Numbered from the stretch's first letter, positions 1 through 6,512 are shown. The stretch: DNA of 9,030 bases from Planctomycetaceae bacterium (GCA_007133715.1 SLMF01000243.1:1-9030); one strand, 5' to 3'. Translations and numbers: made by a program. Notes: generated by a model not told the origin, from the sequence alone.

Positions 1-49
1 AATTGATAGGCCACCAAGGCCGGAAGTTGCTTGCTGCGTCTCCCCGTAG

Positions 50-69
50 GTTGGGCACTCCTGCCCGAC
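50..69. repeat. Hairpin-forming inverted repeat, possibly a dispersed genomic repeat
   Basis: GTTGGGCA (50-57) pairs with TGCCCGAC (62-69) around the four-base loop CTCC. This gives eight consecutive pairs, one of them G-T. There is no following T run. Short palindromes of this flavour (a GGGCA/TGCCC core) seem to recur between genes in planctomycete genomes; that is from memory and was not checked. It could be a repeat unit, a transcript-end structure or chance in GC-rich DNA. Confidence 0.4.
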
Positions 70-128
70 GATCCCCATGGTTGATCCGCAGTGAGGGATT
101 CGTGATAAAGGGGACATGCGTGAATCCT

Positions 129-147
129 CCCCCGGGCAAGCCGGGGG
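129..147. repeat. GC stem-loop downstream of the operon (candidate transcript end or REP-like element)
   Basis: CCCCCGG (129-135) and CCGGGGG (141-147) form a perfect seven-base-pair all-GC stem with the five-base loop GCAAG. It lies about 110 bases past the stop codon of the last operon gene. No U-tract follows in either direction, so it would act as a rho-dependent stop point, an RNA stabiliser or a REP-like repeat rather than a classical terminator. The stem is directly visible; the role is inferred. Confidence 0.45.
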
Positions 148-254
148 CATCCGGGAGAATCGAGTTATGTAACGTCAATTGTGATTTGCGGCACTAGCCT
201 GGAAGAGGGCCGGGATAAGGTGACATTTGCCCGGCGGTCGCAAGCTCGGACTGG

Positions 255-833
255 TCAAAAGTCGGGTGGCTGGACGCGCAGTTCGGAGAGGGGGCGTTTG
301 GGAACGTGATGCACCCCCTGCTGATCCCGCCAGTAGGGTCGTTCGTCCGGGCTGCCCTCTTCGATTTGGACGGTTTCGCCGGGCTTGCCCAGGGCCAGCA
401 CCAGCAGGATTTCCAAGTGTTTGGGCAGTGTGAGGGCGGCGTGCAGGGCGGCGTGGTCGATCGAGCCGAGCATGCAGCCCCCCCAGCCTTGTTCGGCGGC
501 GGCCAGCAGGATCGTTTGGGCCGCGATCCCGCAATCCCAGTCCCAGCGCCGCCCGAGGCGACTGTCGCCCAGAATCACGATATAGCCCACCGGCCGCTCG
601 CCTTCGCCGGGCCCGGGCCATGGGGCCAGGGCGGCGGCCCAACGCAGATGGGGAAAGATCCTCGCATTCTGATCCGGTCGCCAGGTCAGCAGGTACTTCA
701 GCGGCTGGCGATTGGCGGCCGAGGGGCAGAGCCGGGCCAGTCGCAGCCATCCCAACAGGGTGTTCTCGTCCAGCGGCTGCTGCTGAAAACGCCGATAACT
801 GCGGCTAAGCCGCAAGAGTTCGCTCAGATTCAT
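255..833 (-). CDS. Nitroreductase-family FMN oxidoreductase, last gene of the BMC operon
   Basis: A 192-residue protein of nitroreductase-fold length. These enzymes use FMN and NAD(P)H to reduce varied substrates, usually as cytosolic homodimers. The N-terminal helix ending RSYRRF (11-16) and the segment PSAANRQPLKY (37-47) match the FMN phosphate- and ring-binding region of the family. DCGIAAQTILLAA (100-112) is the usual core helix, and LALGKPGE (146-153) is the usual C-terminal strand and turn. The ATG at 833 is chosen because GAGGG lies four bases upstream and the family alignment begins there; a longer frame would run into the aldolase gene. It starts only 7 bases after the aldolase stop, so it is probably co-transcribed. 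No encapsulation-type helix is visible. The substrate is unknown; a link to NADH recycling for the compartment is inference. Confidence 0.85.
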   Translation of the reverse strand: MNLSELLRLSRSYRRFQQQPLDENTLLGWLRLARLCPSAANRQPLKYLLTWRPDQNARIFPHLRWAAALAPWPGPGEGERPVGYIVILGDSRLGRRWDWDCGIAAQTILLAAAEQGWGGCMLGSIDHAALHAALTLPKHLEILLVLALGKPGETVQIEEGSPDERPYWRDQQGVHHVPKRPLSELRVQPPDF

Positions 834-840
834 GATGCCC

Positions 841-1713
841 TCACTGCTGGGACAGGGCCGCCATGACCCGATCGGTGATCGCTTGGACCAGGGTTTCGAC
901 ATCCGGGTCGTCGGGAGGTGTGGAACCCGGCTCGGCCGGTTTTGCCGGAGGCCGCATCGGCGGCGGGGGCTCGAACGCCTTCCGCGCTACTCCGGTCTCT
1001 TGCCAGCTGCTGCGGAAAATGTCGTTGGCACAGATGTCGCAGTTCTGGTACTCCGGCGTGTTCCGCGGGTCCGAATGCCCCAAGGCTTGCTTCCTACTCA
1101 AGAGCTCACGCTCTTTCTCTTCCGGAAAGTAGTTGATTCGGCCCAATTGGCGGGAGAGCAGGAGGATGCGGCAGTAGGCGTCCAGGATCTCGGTCCACCA
1201 ATAGGCTCGTTCCACGTCTTCGCCGAAACTGACGGTACCGTGGTTGGCGAGCAAGATGATGTTGGTCATCTTGACGAAGGGCAAGATGGTCTCGGCGAAG
1301 GCCTGGCTGCCGGGCGTCTCGTATTTGGTGATTGGCACGTCGCCCAGGAAGACTTCGACCTCGGGCAGCACGCACTGGGGGATCGGCTCTTTGGCGACGG
1401 CAAAGGCGGTGGCGTGCGGCGGGTGGCAGTGGACAACGCTTTTGACATCCGGCCGGGCCTTGTAGATTTCCACGTGCAGCAGGGCTTCGCTGGAGCGTGG
1501 CTTTCTGCCCGCGGTCTGCTTGCCTTTCATGTCGATGGTGCAGATGTCTTCGGGCTTGAGAAAGCCTTTGCTGTGCAGGGTCGGGGTGCAGAGGACTTCG
1601 TTGTCGCCGATACGGACGGAGAGATTGCCGTCGTTGGCGGCTGCGAAGCCTTTGGCGTAGATGCGGCGTCCGATCTCGCAGATGTCTTGTTTGGTTTTAT
1701 GGGGGTTCAGCAT
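841..1713 (-). CDS. Class II (zinc) sugar-phosphate aldolase, L-fuculose/L-rhamnulose-1-phosphate type, with C-terminal encapsulation helix
   Basis: A 290-residue member of the AraD/FucA aldolase family. It should cleave fuculose- or rhamnulose-1-phosphate to DHAP and lactaldehyde, the aldehyde that feeds the compartment. NDGNLSVR (27-34) is the phosphate-binding region and SSE76 supplies the probable catalytic glutamate. H95 and H97 in VVHCHPPHA, with H158 in LLANHGT, are the zinc ligands. The catalytic domain ends near residue 215. A tail follows with a CxxC pair (C225, C228), a proline-rich linker (249-268) and a predicted amphipathic helix (271-287, DVETLVQAITDRVMAAL), which fits an encapsulation peptide on a linker. 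The ATG at 1713 has AAGGA seven bases upstream. It lies 30 bases after the third BMC-P gene. Exact substrate preference cannot be read from the sequence. Confidence 0.92.
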   Translation of the reverse strand: MLNPHKTKQDICEIGRRIYAKGFAAANDGNLSVRIGDNEVLCTPTLHSKGFLKPEDICTIDMKGKQTAGRKPRSSEALLHVEIYKARPDVKSVVHCHPPHATAFAVAKEPIPQCVLPEVEVFLGDVPITKYETPGSQAFAETILPFVKMTNIILLANHGTVSFGEDVERAYWWTEILDAYCRILLLSRQLGRINYFPEEKERELLSRKQALGHSDPRNTPEYQNCDICANDIFRSSWQETGVARKAFEPPPPMRPPAKPAEPGSTPPDDPDVETLVQAITDRVMAALSQQ

Positions 1714-1743
1714 GTGTGGTTCCTTTTACTTTATCAGGGTCGC

Positions 1744-2064
1744 TCAGGGATCCGGAGCGGACGTCAGCTGGCTTTCGTCTGGCGGATGCAATTGAACTCG
1801 GTCCAGGATGGCCGCATTGTAAGCTTCGACCGGTTTCAGCTGGGGGCGAAACGGCTGGGCGGCGGCCGGTCCTTCGCTGATCGCAATCAGATCGCCCTCG
1901 CCCGCTCCCCAAGGGTCCCAAACGACCAGGCACTCGCCGCCCGGTTCCTGCTGGCCCCGCAATTCGCGTTGGGACAGGGGGATGGCCAAGCGGAGTCGCG
2001 CGCCCTGGTAACTGGGATGGGCTTGTCCGAGCGTGAGGGTTCCGATGACGCGGGCAATTCTCAT
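1744..2064 (-). CDS. BMC-P shell vertex protein 3 (EutN/CcmL family)
   Basis: A 106-residue EutN/CcmL-type protein that should form the pentamers capping the shell vertices. The N-terminal strand MRIARVIGTLTLGQAHPSYQG is the usual family opening, and the loop WDPWGAGEGD (49-58) carries the GAG-x-GD signature. EAYNAAILDRV (80-90) corresponds to the closing strand (NAAIVGIVD in typical members). It is the most divergent of the three pentamer genes here, with an extra glutamine- and glutamate-rich stretch (about 32-42) and a proline-rich C-terminal tail. The ATG at 2064 has GGAG eight bases upstream and overlaps the stop codon of the preceding gene in an ATGA arrangement, which points to translational coupling. 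A start further upstream would add residues absent from the family. Confidence 0.9.
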   Translation of the reverse strand: MRIARVIGTLTLGQAHPSYQGARLRLAIPLSQRELRGQQEPGGECLVVWDPWGAGEGDLIAISEGPAAAQPFRPQLKPVEAYNAAILDRVQLHPPDESQLTSAPDP

Positions 2065-2783
2065 GGCGGATTCTCCAACAAGGTTTTCCAGGCCGGCGGG
2101 CAACTGGGTCGAGCCTGTCGGAAGTGCCGGAGCATCCGAGCCAGTTCGGCATCGACCGGTTGCTGGCAGTCCAGGACCAGCACATTGGCACCGATCGCCT
2201 GAACGGCTTGCCGCACGGTCAGGGCGTTCCCGGTCCCGCTGACGGCGCGGAGTCCGGGGTAGCGGTTGGCCAGGCAGAGTGTGGCGGCCGGTTGGCGGGT
2301 GATCAGCACGGCGGCCCGCGTGAGATCGCGCAGCGATTCCGCCAGGGGCCGGATCAATTCGGTCAGCGGCGCGGGCCCCAGCGTCTGCCCCGGCGCGGCC
2401 GCCGCCGTCACCGCGTCCAGCAGCCTTTGCGGCGGGGGCGGTTGCGTCACGACCAGCAACAATCTCGAGGCGGGAGCGAGGTTGGGCGCGCGCTCGGTTG
2501 GCGCCGTATGCACCTGGATGCCCCGTCGCCGGAATTCATCCCGGACGGCAGGCGTCACCACGGCACCGGGCGGCAGCAGCACGCGCCGCACTCCGGACAA
2601 ACGGTCTCCCAGCCCGATCAGGGTGACCACGCGTTGCCGGATCTGCAGCGTTGCAGGATCATCTTCGCGGGCCCGTGGGGCGCTGCCGTCGGGCCCCGGC
2701 TGCCCGGCCGCGTGCTGCGGTTCGTCCAGTCGCCGCAGCACTTCGCTGACGATCGCGTCGATATTCCAAGAGTTGCCGATCAT
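2061..2783 (-). CDS. Unrecognised BMC-associated protein: N-terminal encapsulation-type helix and degenerate RpiB/LacA-like C-terminus
   Basis: A 240-residue protein I cannot name with confidence. Residues 6-21 (WNIDAIVSEVLRRLDE) form an amphipathic helix like those on the compartment enzymes, followed by a flexible Gly/Pro/Ala-rich linker (22-44). Residues about 50-92 include LLPPGAVVTPAVRDEFRRRGI, resembling a short segment seen in other BMC-associated proteins. Near the C-terminus, CLANRYPGLRA (170-180) and GANVLVLD (198-205) resemble the sugar-phosphate isomerase RpiB/LacAB (ANKvPGIRA and dANVLxLG). The RpiB catalytic Cys-Gly-Thr-Gly segment and the His before the NVL motif are not seen, so isomerase activity is doubtful. 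The ATG at 2783 has AAGGA about six bases upstream. It lies 23 bases after BMC-P 2 and overlaps BMC-P 3 by four bases. It is probably lumen cargo or an assembly factor (inference). Confidence 0.75.
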   Translation of the reverse strand: MIGNSWNIDAIVSEVLRRLDEPQHAAGQPGPDGSAPRAREDDPATLQIRQRVVTLIGLGDRLSGVRRVLLPPGAVVTPAVRDEFRRRGIQVHTAPTERAPNLAPASRLLLVVTQPPPPQRLLDAVTAAAAPGQTLGPAPLTELIRPLAESLRDLTRAAVLITRQPAATLCLANRYPGLRAVSGTGNALTVRQAVQAIGANVLVLDCQQPVDAELARMLRHFRQARPSCPPAWKTLLENPP

Positions 2784-2806
2784 GCGAGTCCTTGAGCGTG
2801 CTGGCG

Positions 2807-3064
2807 TTAGTCCTTGATTCCGAGGGACGTCCAACGCACGGGGGTGGCGTCGGACTGGAGCAGCTCGCGCGCCGTGCGCCCGTCGCTAGTGACCAACACC
2901 CGCTGGCCCGGCCCCGCGCCGAGCGCGTCGACCACCAGCAGCGGGTCGCCATCGGGCGAGTGTCCATCGGCCCGCAGCGGCTGGACGATCAGCAGCTTCT
3001 GCCCGGCCAGGGAGGCATGTTTCACGGTCGCGGTCGCGTTTCCAATCACTTGAGCTAATTGCAT
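2807..3064 (-). CDS. BMC-P shell vertex protein 2 (EutN/CcmL family)
   Basis: An 85-residue EutN/CcmL-type pentamer protein, a typical family length. It opens with MQLAQVIGNATATVKHASL, has the core strand GQKLLIVQPL (21-30) and the signature DALGAGPGQRVLVTSDG (46-62), where the usual GD/GE is GQ. It ends with ATPVRWTSLGIKD, matching the family's closing strand. The ATG at 3064 is chosen because the family alignment starts there and GAG lies six bases upstream; an in-frame ATG at 3070 would add only two residues. The frame stays open further upstream, but that extension has no family match and runs into the aldehyde dehydrogenase gene. A 121-base gap separates it from that gene, and 23 bases separate it from the next. 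Confidence 0.92.
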   Translation of the reverse strand: MQLAQVIGNATATVKHASLAGQKLLIVQPLRADGHSPDGDPLLVVDALGAGPGQRVLVTSDGRTARELLQSDATPVRWTSLGIKD

Positions 3065-3185
3065 GGTCATCTCGTCGGCCGGGGCCCGCTTCCCGCGGTT
3101 AGCGGCGGTTTGAACTTCCAGGCCTTCACAAAACCGCGGCGGTCTCGGAGCCCCCGACCCACCTTCGCCGGTCTTGTTAAGCCTC
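3065..3185. other. 121-base gap between the aldehyde dehydrogenase and BMC-P 2 genes
   Basis: One of the longer gaps inside the operon. It holds several short GC palindromes, such as ACCGCGGCGGT near 3133-3143, but no strong extended hairpin with a T run and no convincing -35/-10 pair on the minus strand. It could be an untranslated spacer or an mRNA processing site. The BMC-P 2 frame is open through it, but the encoded residues do not resemble the family. Confidence 0.4.
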
Positions 3186-4625
3186 TCAGGTTTTTCCCAG
3201 GATCCACAGATCATCGATCATCGAGCAGCGTCGTTCGCGGGTGAAGGTCAGCGGCGTGGTGACGCCTTCTCCGGTCGGGCCGGCGATCGAGAAGGACAGG
3301 TAGCCTTCGCCGCCCAACCCCAGCGCGGCCATGCAGGGGCCGTTTTTCACGAACAGGGTGGTCTCCAAGACGCGGCCCATCTTGGTCATGCTGCGGACGT
3401 TGTGCGAATGGATGATGCTGGTGTGCTGGAAGCCATGTTCGTAATGATGGGCCTTGGCAATCGCCTCGTCGACATCGCGACAGCGGACGAACGGCACGAA
3501 CGGCATCATTTGCTCGACGGATACGAAGGGGTTGGTTTCGTCCGTTTCGCCGAACAGCAGGGGTACGTCCTCGGGGACCGGGCGCCCGGCGGCCCGGGCC
3601 AGCACGCTGGCGTCCTGGCCCAGGAACTCTTTGCACGGCGCGTCCCGCCGCGGGTCGCCGACCTGCACGATGGCTTTGCGGGACAGTTCGTCGATCTGGC
3701 GAGCGTTCAAGCACACCGCACCGGCCCGCTCCATGGCGTCCCGCATCGGTTCGAACACGGATTGGACGACAAAGACCTCCTTTTCTGCGATGCACAGCAG
3801 ATTATTATCGTAAGCTGCGCCCCGGACGATGCAGCGGGCGGCGCGGTCCAGGTCCGCCGATTCATCGACGACCACGGGCGGGTTGCCCGGGCCGGCCACA
3901 ATCGCCCGTTTGCCGCTGTTCATCGCGGCCCGTGCCACGCCGGCCCCGCCCGTGACGCACAGCAAACGCACATCGCGATGCTGAAAAATCTGCTGGGCGG
4001 ATTCCAAAGTCGGTTCGGCAATCAATGAGATCAGGTTGTCGATGCCCAGATCGCGGTGGATCGCCTCGTTGAACCGACGAACCCCCTCGGCCGCCACTCG
4101 TTTGCCGCTGGGATGTGGATTGACCACCAGCGTGTTGCCCGCCGCGATCATGTTGATCGCATTGCCCGTGATGGTGGGCAACGAGTGGGTGACGGGCGTG
4201 ATCGCGCCGATCACGCCGAAGGGCGCGTGTTCGATCACGGCCAGACCCCGGTCGCCGCTGTACACATCGCTCCGCAGGAACTCGACACCCGGCGTCCGCT
4301 CGCCCAGCGTCTTGAGCTTGTCAATCTTGTGCTCCAACCGGCCGATCCGCGTTTCTTCCATTTCCATCGTGCCCAGCGGGACACACTGGTCGATGGCGAT
4401 CCGGCGGATGTGGTCCAGGATCCGTTTGCGGTCGCGCAGGCTGCACTCGCGAAGCCGCTCGTACGCATCGTTGGCCGCCCTGATCGCCTGTTCGGCATCG
4501 TCGAAGATCCCGTGGCGGCCTTCGAGACGGCCGTTGGCGGCCGGAGGGATCGAGCCGACCTCGGCCAAGACCTGGGCCACCACGTTGCGAATCAGATTCT
4601 CATCAATAGGCAGGGTTTTCGTCAT
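3186..4625 (-). CDS. CoA-acylating aldehyde dehydrogenase (PduP/EutE-like), BMC-targeted
   Basis: A 479-residue aldehyde dehydrogenase of PduP/EutE type. It oxidises an aldehyde (here probably lactaldehyde) with NAD+ and CoA to an acyl-CoA inside the shell. Residues 7-23 (IDENLIRNVVAQVLAEV) form an amphipathic helix typical of PduP-type N-terminal encapsulation peptides, followed by a short linker. HAPFGVIGAITPVTHSLPT (133-151) and NMIAAGNTLVVNPHPSG (158-174) are the cofactor-binding core, VTGGAGV (224-230) follows, and C278 in DNNLLCIAEKEVF is the catalytic cysteine. The length matches family members without truncation. The ATG at 4625 overlaps the BMC-P 1 stop codon as ATGA, so translation is probably coupled. 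Substrate choice between lactaldehyde, propionaldehyde and acetaldehyde is inferred only from the aldolase nearby. Confidence 0.95.
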   Translation of the reverse strand: MTKTLPIDENLIRNVVAQVLAEVGSIPPAANGRLEGRHGIFDDAEQAIRAANDAYERLRECSLRDRKRILDHIRRIAIDQCVPLGTMEMEETRIGRLEHKIDKLKTLGERTPGVEFLRSDVYSGDRGLAVIEHAPFGVIGAITPVTHSLPTITGNAINMIAAGNTLVVNPHPSGKRVAAEGVRRFNEAIHRDLGIDNLISLIAEPTLESAQQIFQHRDVRLLCVTGGAGVARAAMNSGKRAIVAGPGNPPVVVDESADLDRAARCIVRGAAYDNNLLCIAEKEVFVVQSVFEPMRDAMERAGAVCLNARQIDELSRKAIVQVGDPRRDAPCKEFLGQDASVLARAAGRPVPEDVPLLFGETDETNPFVSVEQMMPFVPFVRCRDVDEAIAKAHHYEHGFQHTSIIHSHNVRSMTKMGRVLETTLFVKNGPCMAALGLGGEGYLSFSIAGPTGEGVTTPLTFTRERRCSMIDDLWILGKT

Positions 4626-4945
4626 TCTCTCGCCTCGTTCTCTCGCGAGTACACACAGTTTGCTTCCACATGGACCTGGTCCACAATGCCGACCACCACC
4701 GTATCGATCGGCAGGTTCTTGGTTTCCGGAGTCAGGCGGGCACTGGCGCCTTGGGTGATCAGCACGTAATCGCCGACTCCCGCGCCCAGCGTATCGACGG
4801 CGACAAACGTGCGGCCGGTGGTGATCAGCCGGTCACGGCGGGCCGCATCCAGCCGATAGGGTTCGACGACCAGCAGTTTCCAGCCGATCATGGCGGGCAC
4901 TTTTTGCGTGGCGACCAGCGAGCCGGTGACTTTGGCGACGAACAT
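4622..4945 (-). CDS. BMC-P shell vertex protein 1 (EutN/CcmL family)
   Basis: A 107-residue EutN/CcmL-type protein forming shell-vertex pentamers. MFVAKVTGSLVATQKVPAM opens the fold, GWKLLVVEPY (21-30) is the core strand, and AVDTLGAGVGDYVLITQG (49-66) carries the canonical GAG-x-GD signature. TVVVGIVDQV (82-91) is the closing strand. Of the three pentamer genes here it is the closest to the standard family pattern. A C-terminal tail of about 16 mostly polar residues follows the fold. The ATG at 4945 has GGGAG about ten bases upstream. It begins 19 bases after the acetate kinase stop and overlaps the aldehyde dehydrogenase start by four bases, which would couple shell and enzyme synthesis. 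Confidence 0.94.
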   Translation of the reverse strand: MFVAKVTGSLVATQKVPAMIGWKLLVVEPYRLDAARRDRLITTGRTFVAVDTLGAGVGDYVLITQGASARLTPETKNLPIDTVVVGIVDQVHVEANCVYSRENEARE

Positions 4946-4964
4946 ATCCGTTTTCTCCCGCCTT

Positions 4965-6152
4965 TCAGGTGGATTCCAACAGGTCTCGGGTTTGACGAGC
5001 GACGATCAGCTCCTCGTTGGTCGGCACGCACCAGATTGCCACCCGGCTGTCCGCCGCGTGGAGCGGGGCTTCGCCTCGAGCGTCGGCATTGGCTGCCGAG
5101 TCCAAGCGGATGCCCAGCTGTTGCAGGTCGGCGCAGACGGCAGCGCGCAGATCCGTCGCGTTCTCGCCAATGCCGCCGGTGAACACCAGGGCGTCCAAGC
5201 CGCCCAATTCGACCAGCAATCCGCCCAGCCAGCGCCGGATCTCGGTGCAGAACAGGTCCAGGGCCAGCCGAGCCCGTTGATTACCTTGCGCCGCAGCTTG
5301 AGCCAGATCACGCAGGTCGCCACTCATCCCGCTCACCCCCCGCAACCCGCCTTGTTCCGCCAAATCGCAGAGCACCTGGTCCAGCGATTTGCCGGTGGCG
5401 CGCATCACCACGGGCAGTGCGAAGGGGTCGAAATCGCCCACGCGGTTGTTGTGCGGCAGACCTGATTGGGGGCTCATACCCATCGAGGTCGCCACGCTCC
5501 GGCCATCGCGGATGGCACATAAACTGCTCGAGCCACCCAGGTGGCAGGAAATCAGTCGCAGGTCCCGGCGTCCCAGCAGTTCGGCGGTTCGCAGGGCGAT
5601 GTAGCGATGGCTGGCCCCGTGGAATCCCCAGCGTTTGATTTGATAGACTTCGGCCCACGCGGAGGGGATGGCGTAGTGCCGCCAGCGTTCGGGAACGGTC
5701 TCGTGAAAACCGGTCTCGAAAGCGGCGATCAGGGGGATCTCCGGCAATTGTTGGGACAACTGCCGCATCGCGCGGATGTACATCGGGTTGTGAACCGGAG
5801 CCACGGCGGCCATTTCTTCCATCGCCGCCAGCACGTCCTCCGTCACCCGCTGGACACCGCTGTAACGCCCCCCATGTACCGCCTTGAAGCCGATCGCCCT
5901 CACTTCGGACGCATTCGCCAGACAGCCGTGCCGGGGATCGGTCAGCTGCGTCAGGCACTGCTGCACGGCGACGGCATGGTCGGGGACCGCCGCGACCTGC
6001 TCCTGCCGCTGGCCGCCGATTTCCACGAAACACGGACACGTCGCATCGCCGATCCGCTCGACCCCGCCCCGCGCCAGCTGCCGCTCGTCCGCCATCTCGA
6101 ACAAGCGGTATTTGAAGCTGGTCGAACCCAGGTTGGCCACCAGGATCTTCAT
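4965..6152 (-). CDS. ackA: Acetate/propionate kinase family enzyme with altered active-site residues
   Basis: A 395-residue acetokinase of the ASKHA fold and usual length. It should transfer phosphate from the acyl-phosphate made by PduL to ADP, giving ATP and the acid (acetate, propionate or lactate). NLGSTSFKY (7-15, with N7, S10 and S12), HGG (93-95), H121 in PVHNP, GFHGASH (176-182), R237, TGGIGEN (325-331) and TNEE (378-381) are all present. Compared with the Methanosarcina thermophila enzyme, the usual Arg91, Asp148 and Asn211 appear as K90, E146 and G207. No terminal encapsulation-type helix is seen, so it may act in the cytosol. The ATG at 6152 is preferred over an in-frame GTG at 6158; AGGTG lies three bases upstream of the ATG and AAAGGG nine. 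Lactate kinase activity is possible but unproven. Confidence 0.92.
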   Translation of the reverse strand: MKILVANLGSTSFKYRLFEMADERQLARGGVERIGDATCPCFVEIGGQRQEQVAAVPDHAVAVQQCLTQLTDPRHGCLANASEVRAIGFKAVHGGRYSGVQRVTEDVLAAMEEMAAVAPVHNPMYIRAMRQLSQQLPEIPLIAAFETGFHETVPERWRHYAIPSAWAEVYQIKRWGFHGASHRYIALRTAELLGRRDLRLISCHLGGSSSLCAIRDGRSVATSMGMSPQSGLPHNNRVGDFDPFALPVVMRATGKSLDQVLCDLAEQGGLRGVSGMSGDLRDLAQAAAQGNQRARLALDLFCTEIRRWLGGLLVELGGLDALVFTGGIGENATDLRAAVCADLQQLGIRLDSAANADARGEAPLHAADSRVAIWCVPTNEELIVARQTRDLLEST

Positions 6153-6225
6153 GATCACCTGCCCTTTCGGCTGGGAGAACCGCGAACCCGCCCGCGTCCG
6201 TCCCGAAGCTCCGGACCACCCACGC

Positions 6226-6242
6226 GGTTCCGCACGCGGACC
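6226..6242 (-). other. Stem-loop directly after the BMC-H 2 stop codon
   Basis: GGTTCCG (6226-6232) and CGGACC (6237-6242) pair around the loop CACG, giving six pairs with one bulged base. On the transcribed strand the stem begins at the base after the stop codon of BMC-H 2 and lies in the 90-base gap before the acetate kinase gene. There is no U run, so it is not a standard terminator. It could stabilise the upstream shell-gene mRNA or reduce read-through. The pairing is visible; the function is inferred. Confidence 0.4.
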
Positions 6243-6512
6243 TTAACTCAAGTAGGCTTCAAACACCCCTTCGGCGGGACGCGGGATCACATGGCTGCTG
6301 ACCAGTTCGCCCACCTGGCTGGCCGCGCTGGCCCCGGCTTCCACCGCCGCCCGCACGCTGCCGACATCGCCTTGGACTACCGTAGTCACCAAGCCCCCGC
6401 CGATGCCGACCCGCTTGACGATCCGCACATTGGCCGCCTTGGCCATCGAATCGGTCGCTTGGACCAACCCCAACAACCCCTTGGTTTCCAACAATCCTAT
6501 TGCGCTTTGCAT
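6243..6512 (-). CDS. BMC-H shell hexamer protein 2
   Basis: An 89-residue single-domain BMC protein of the PduA/CcmK type. Six copies form a hexagonal tile that makes up the shell facets. SAIGLLETKGLLGLVQATDSM (3-23) is the family opening helix and strand, QGDVGSVRAAVEAG (47-60) the second helix and VSSHVIPRP (71-79) the edge strand. The pore loop reads VGIGGG (35-40), so the position taken by Ser in the GSG pore of BMC-H 1 is Gly here, and the Lys before that pore is also Gly. The ATG at 6512 has GAGAG about four bases upstream. It follows BMC-H 1 by 46 bases and precedes the acetate kinase gene by 90. Confidence 0.95.
   Translation of the reverse strand: MQSAIGLLETKGLLGLVQATDSMAKAANVRIVKRVGIGGGLVTTVVQGDVGSVRAAVEAGASAASQVGELVSSHVIPRPAEGVFEAYLS

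Larger units (their letters stand above)
1..254. other. Intergenic region downstream of the BMC operon
   Basis: I see no convincing gene in this stretch. The short open frames that cross it have no recognisable motif, no good ribosome binding site and unusual composition. It lies just after the stop codon of the nitroreductase gene, so it is the 3' flank of the operon. It holds two GC-rich inverted repeats (50-69 and 129-147), listed separately. Neither is followed by a run of T on either strand, so neither is a textbook intrinsic terminator. Base composition is more mixed than in the coding region, with an AT-richer patch around 160-190. Confidence 0.6.

Noticed and set aside
3..197. Short plus-strand open frame at the left edge
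   Set aside because: It crosses both hairpins, has no ribosome binding site or recognisable motif, and is better explained as intergenic sequence.
832..2202. Long plus-strand open frame of 456 codons opposite the aldolase, BMC-P 3 and the unrecognised gene
   Set aside because: It lies antisense to well-recognised genes, has no family motif, and long antisense frames are expected in GC-rich coding DNA.
3065..3214. N-terminal extension of BMC-P 2 in an open frame
   Set aside because: The extra 50 residues do not resemble the family, would overlap the aldehyde dehydrogenase gene, and the family start at 3064 has a usable ribosome binding site.
3174..4028. Plus-strand open frame of 284 codons opposite the aldehyde dehydrogenase
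   Set aside because: It is the complement of conserved aldehyde dehydrogenase coding sequence and shows no recognisable protein features.
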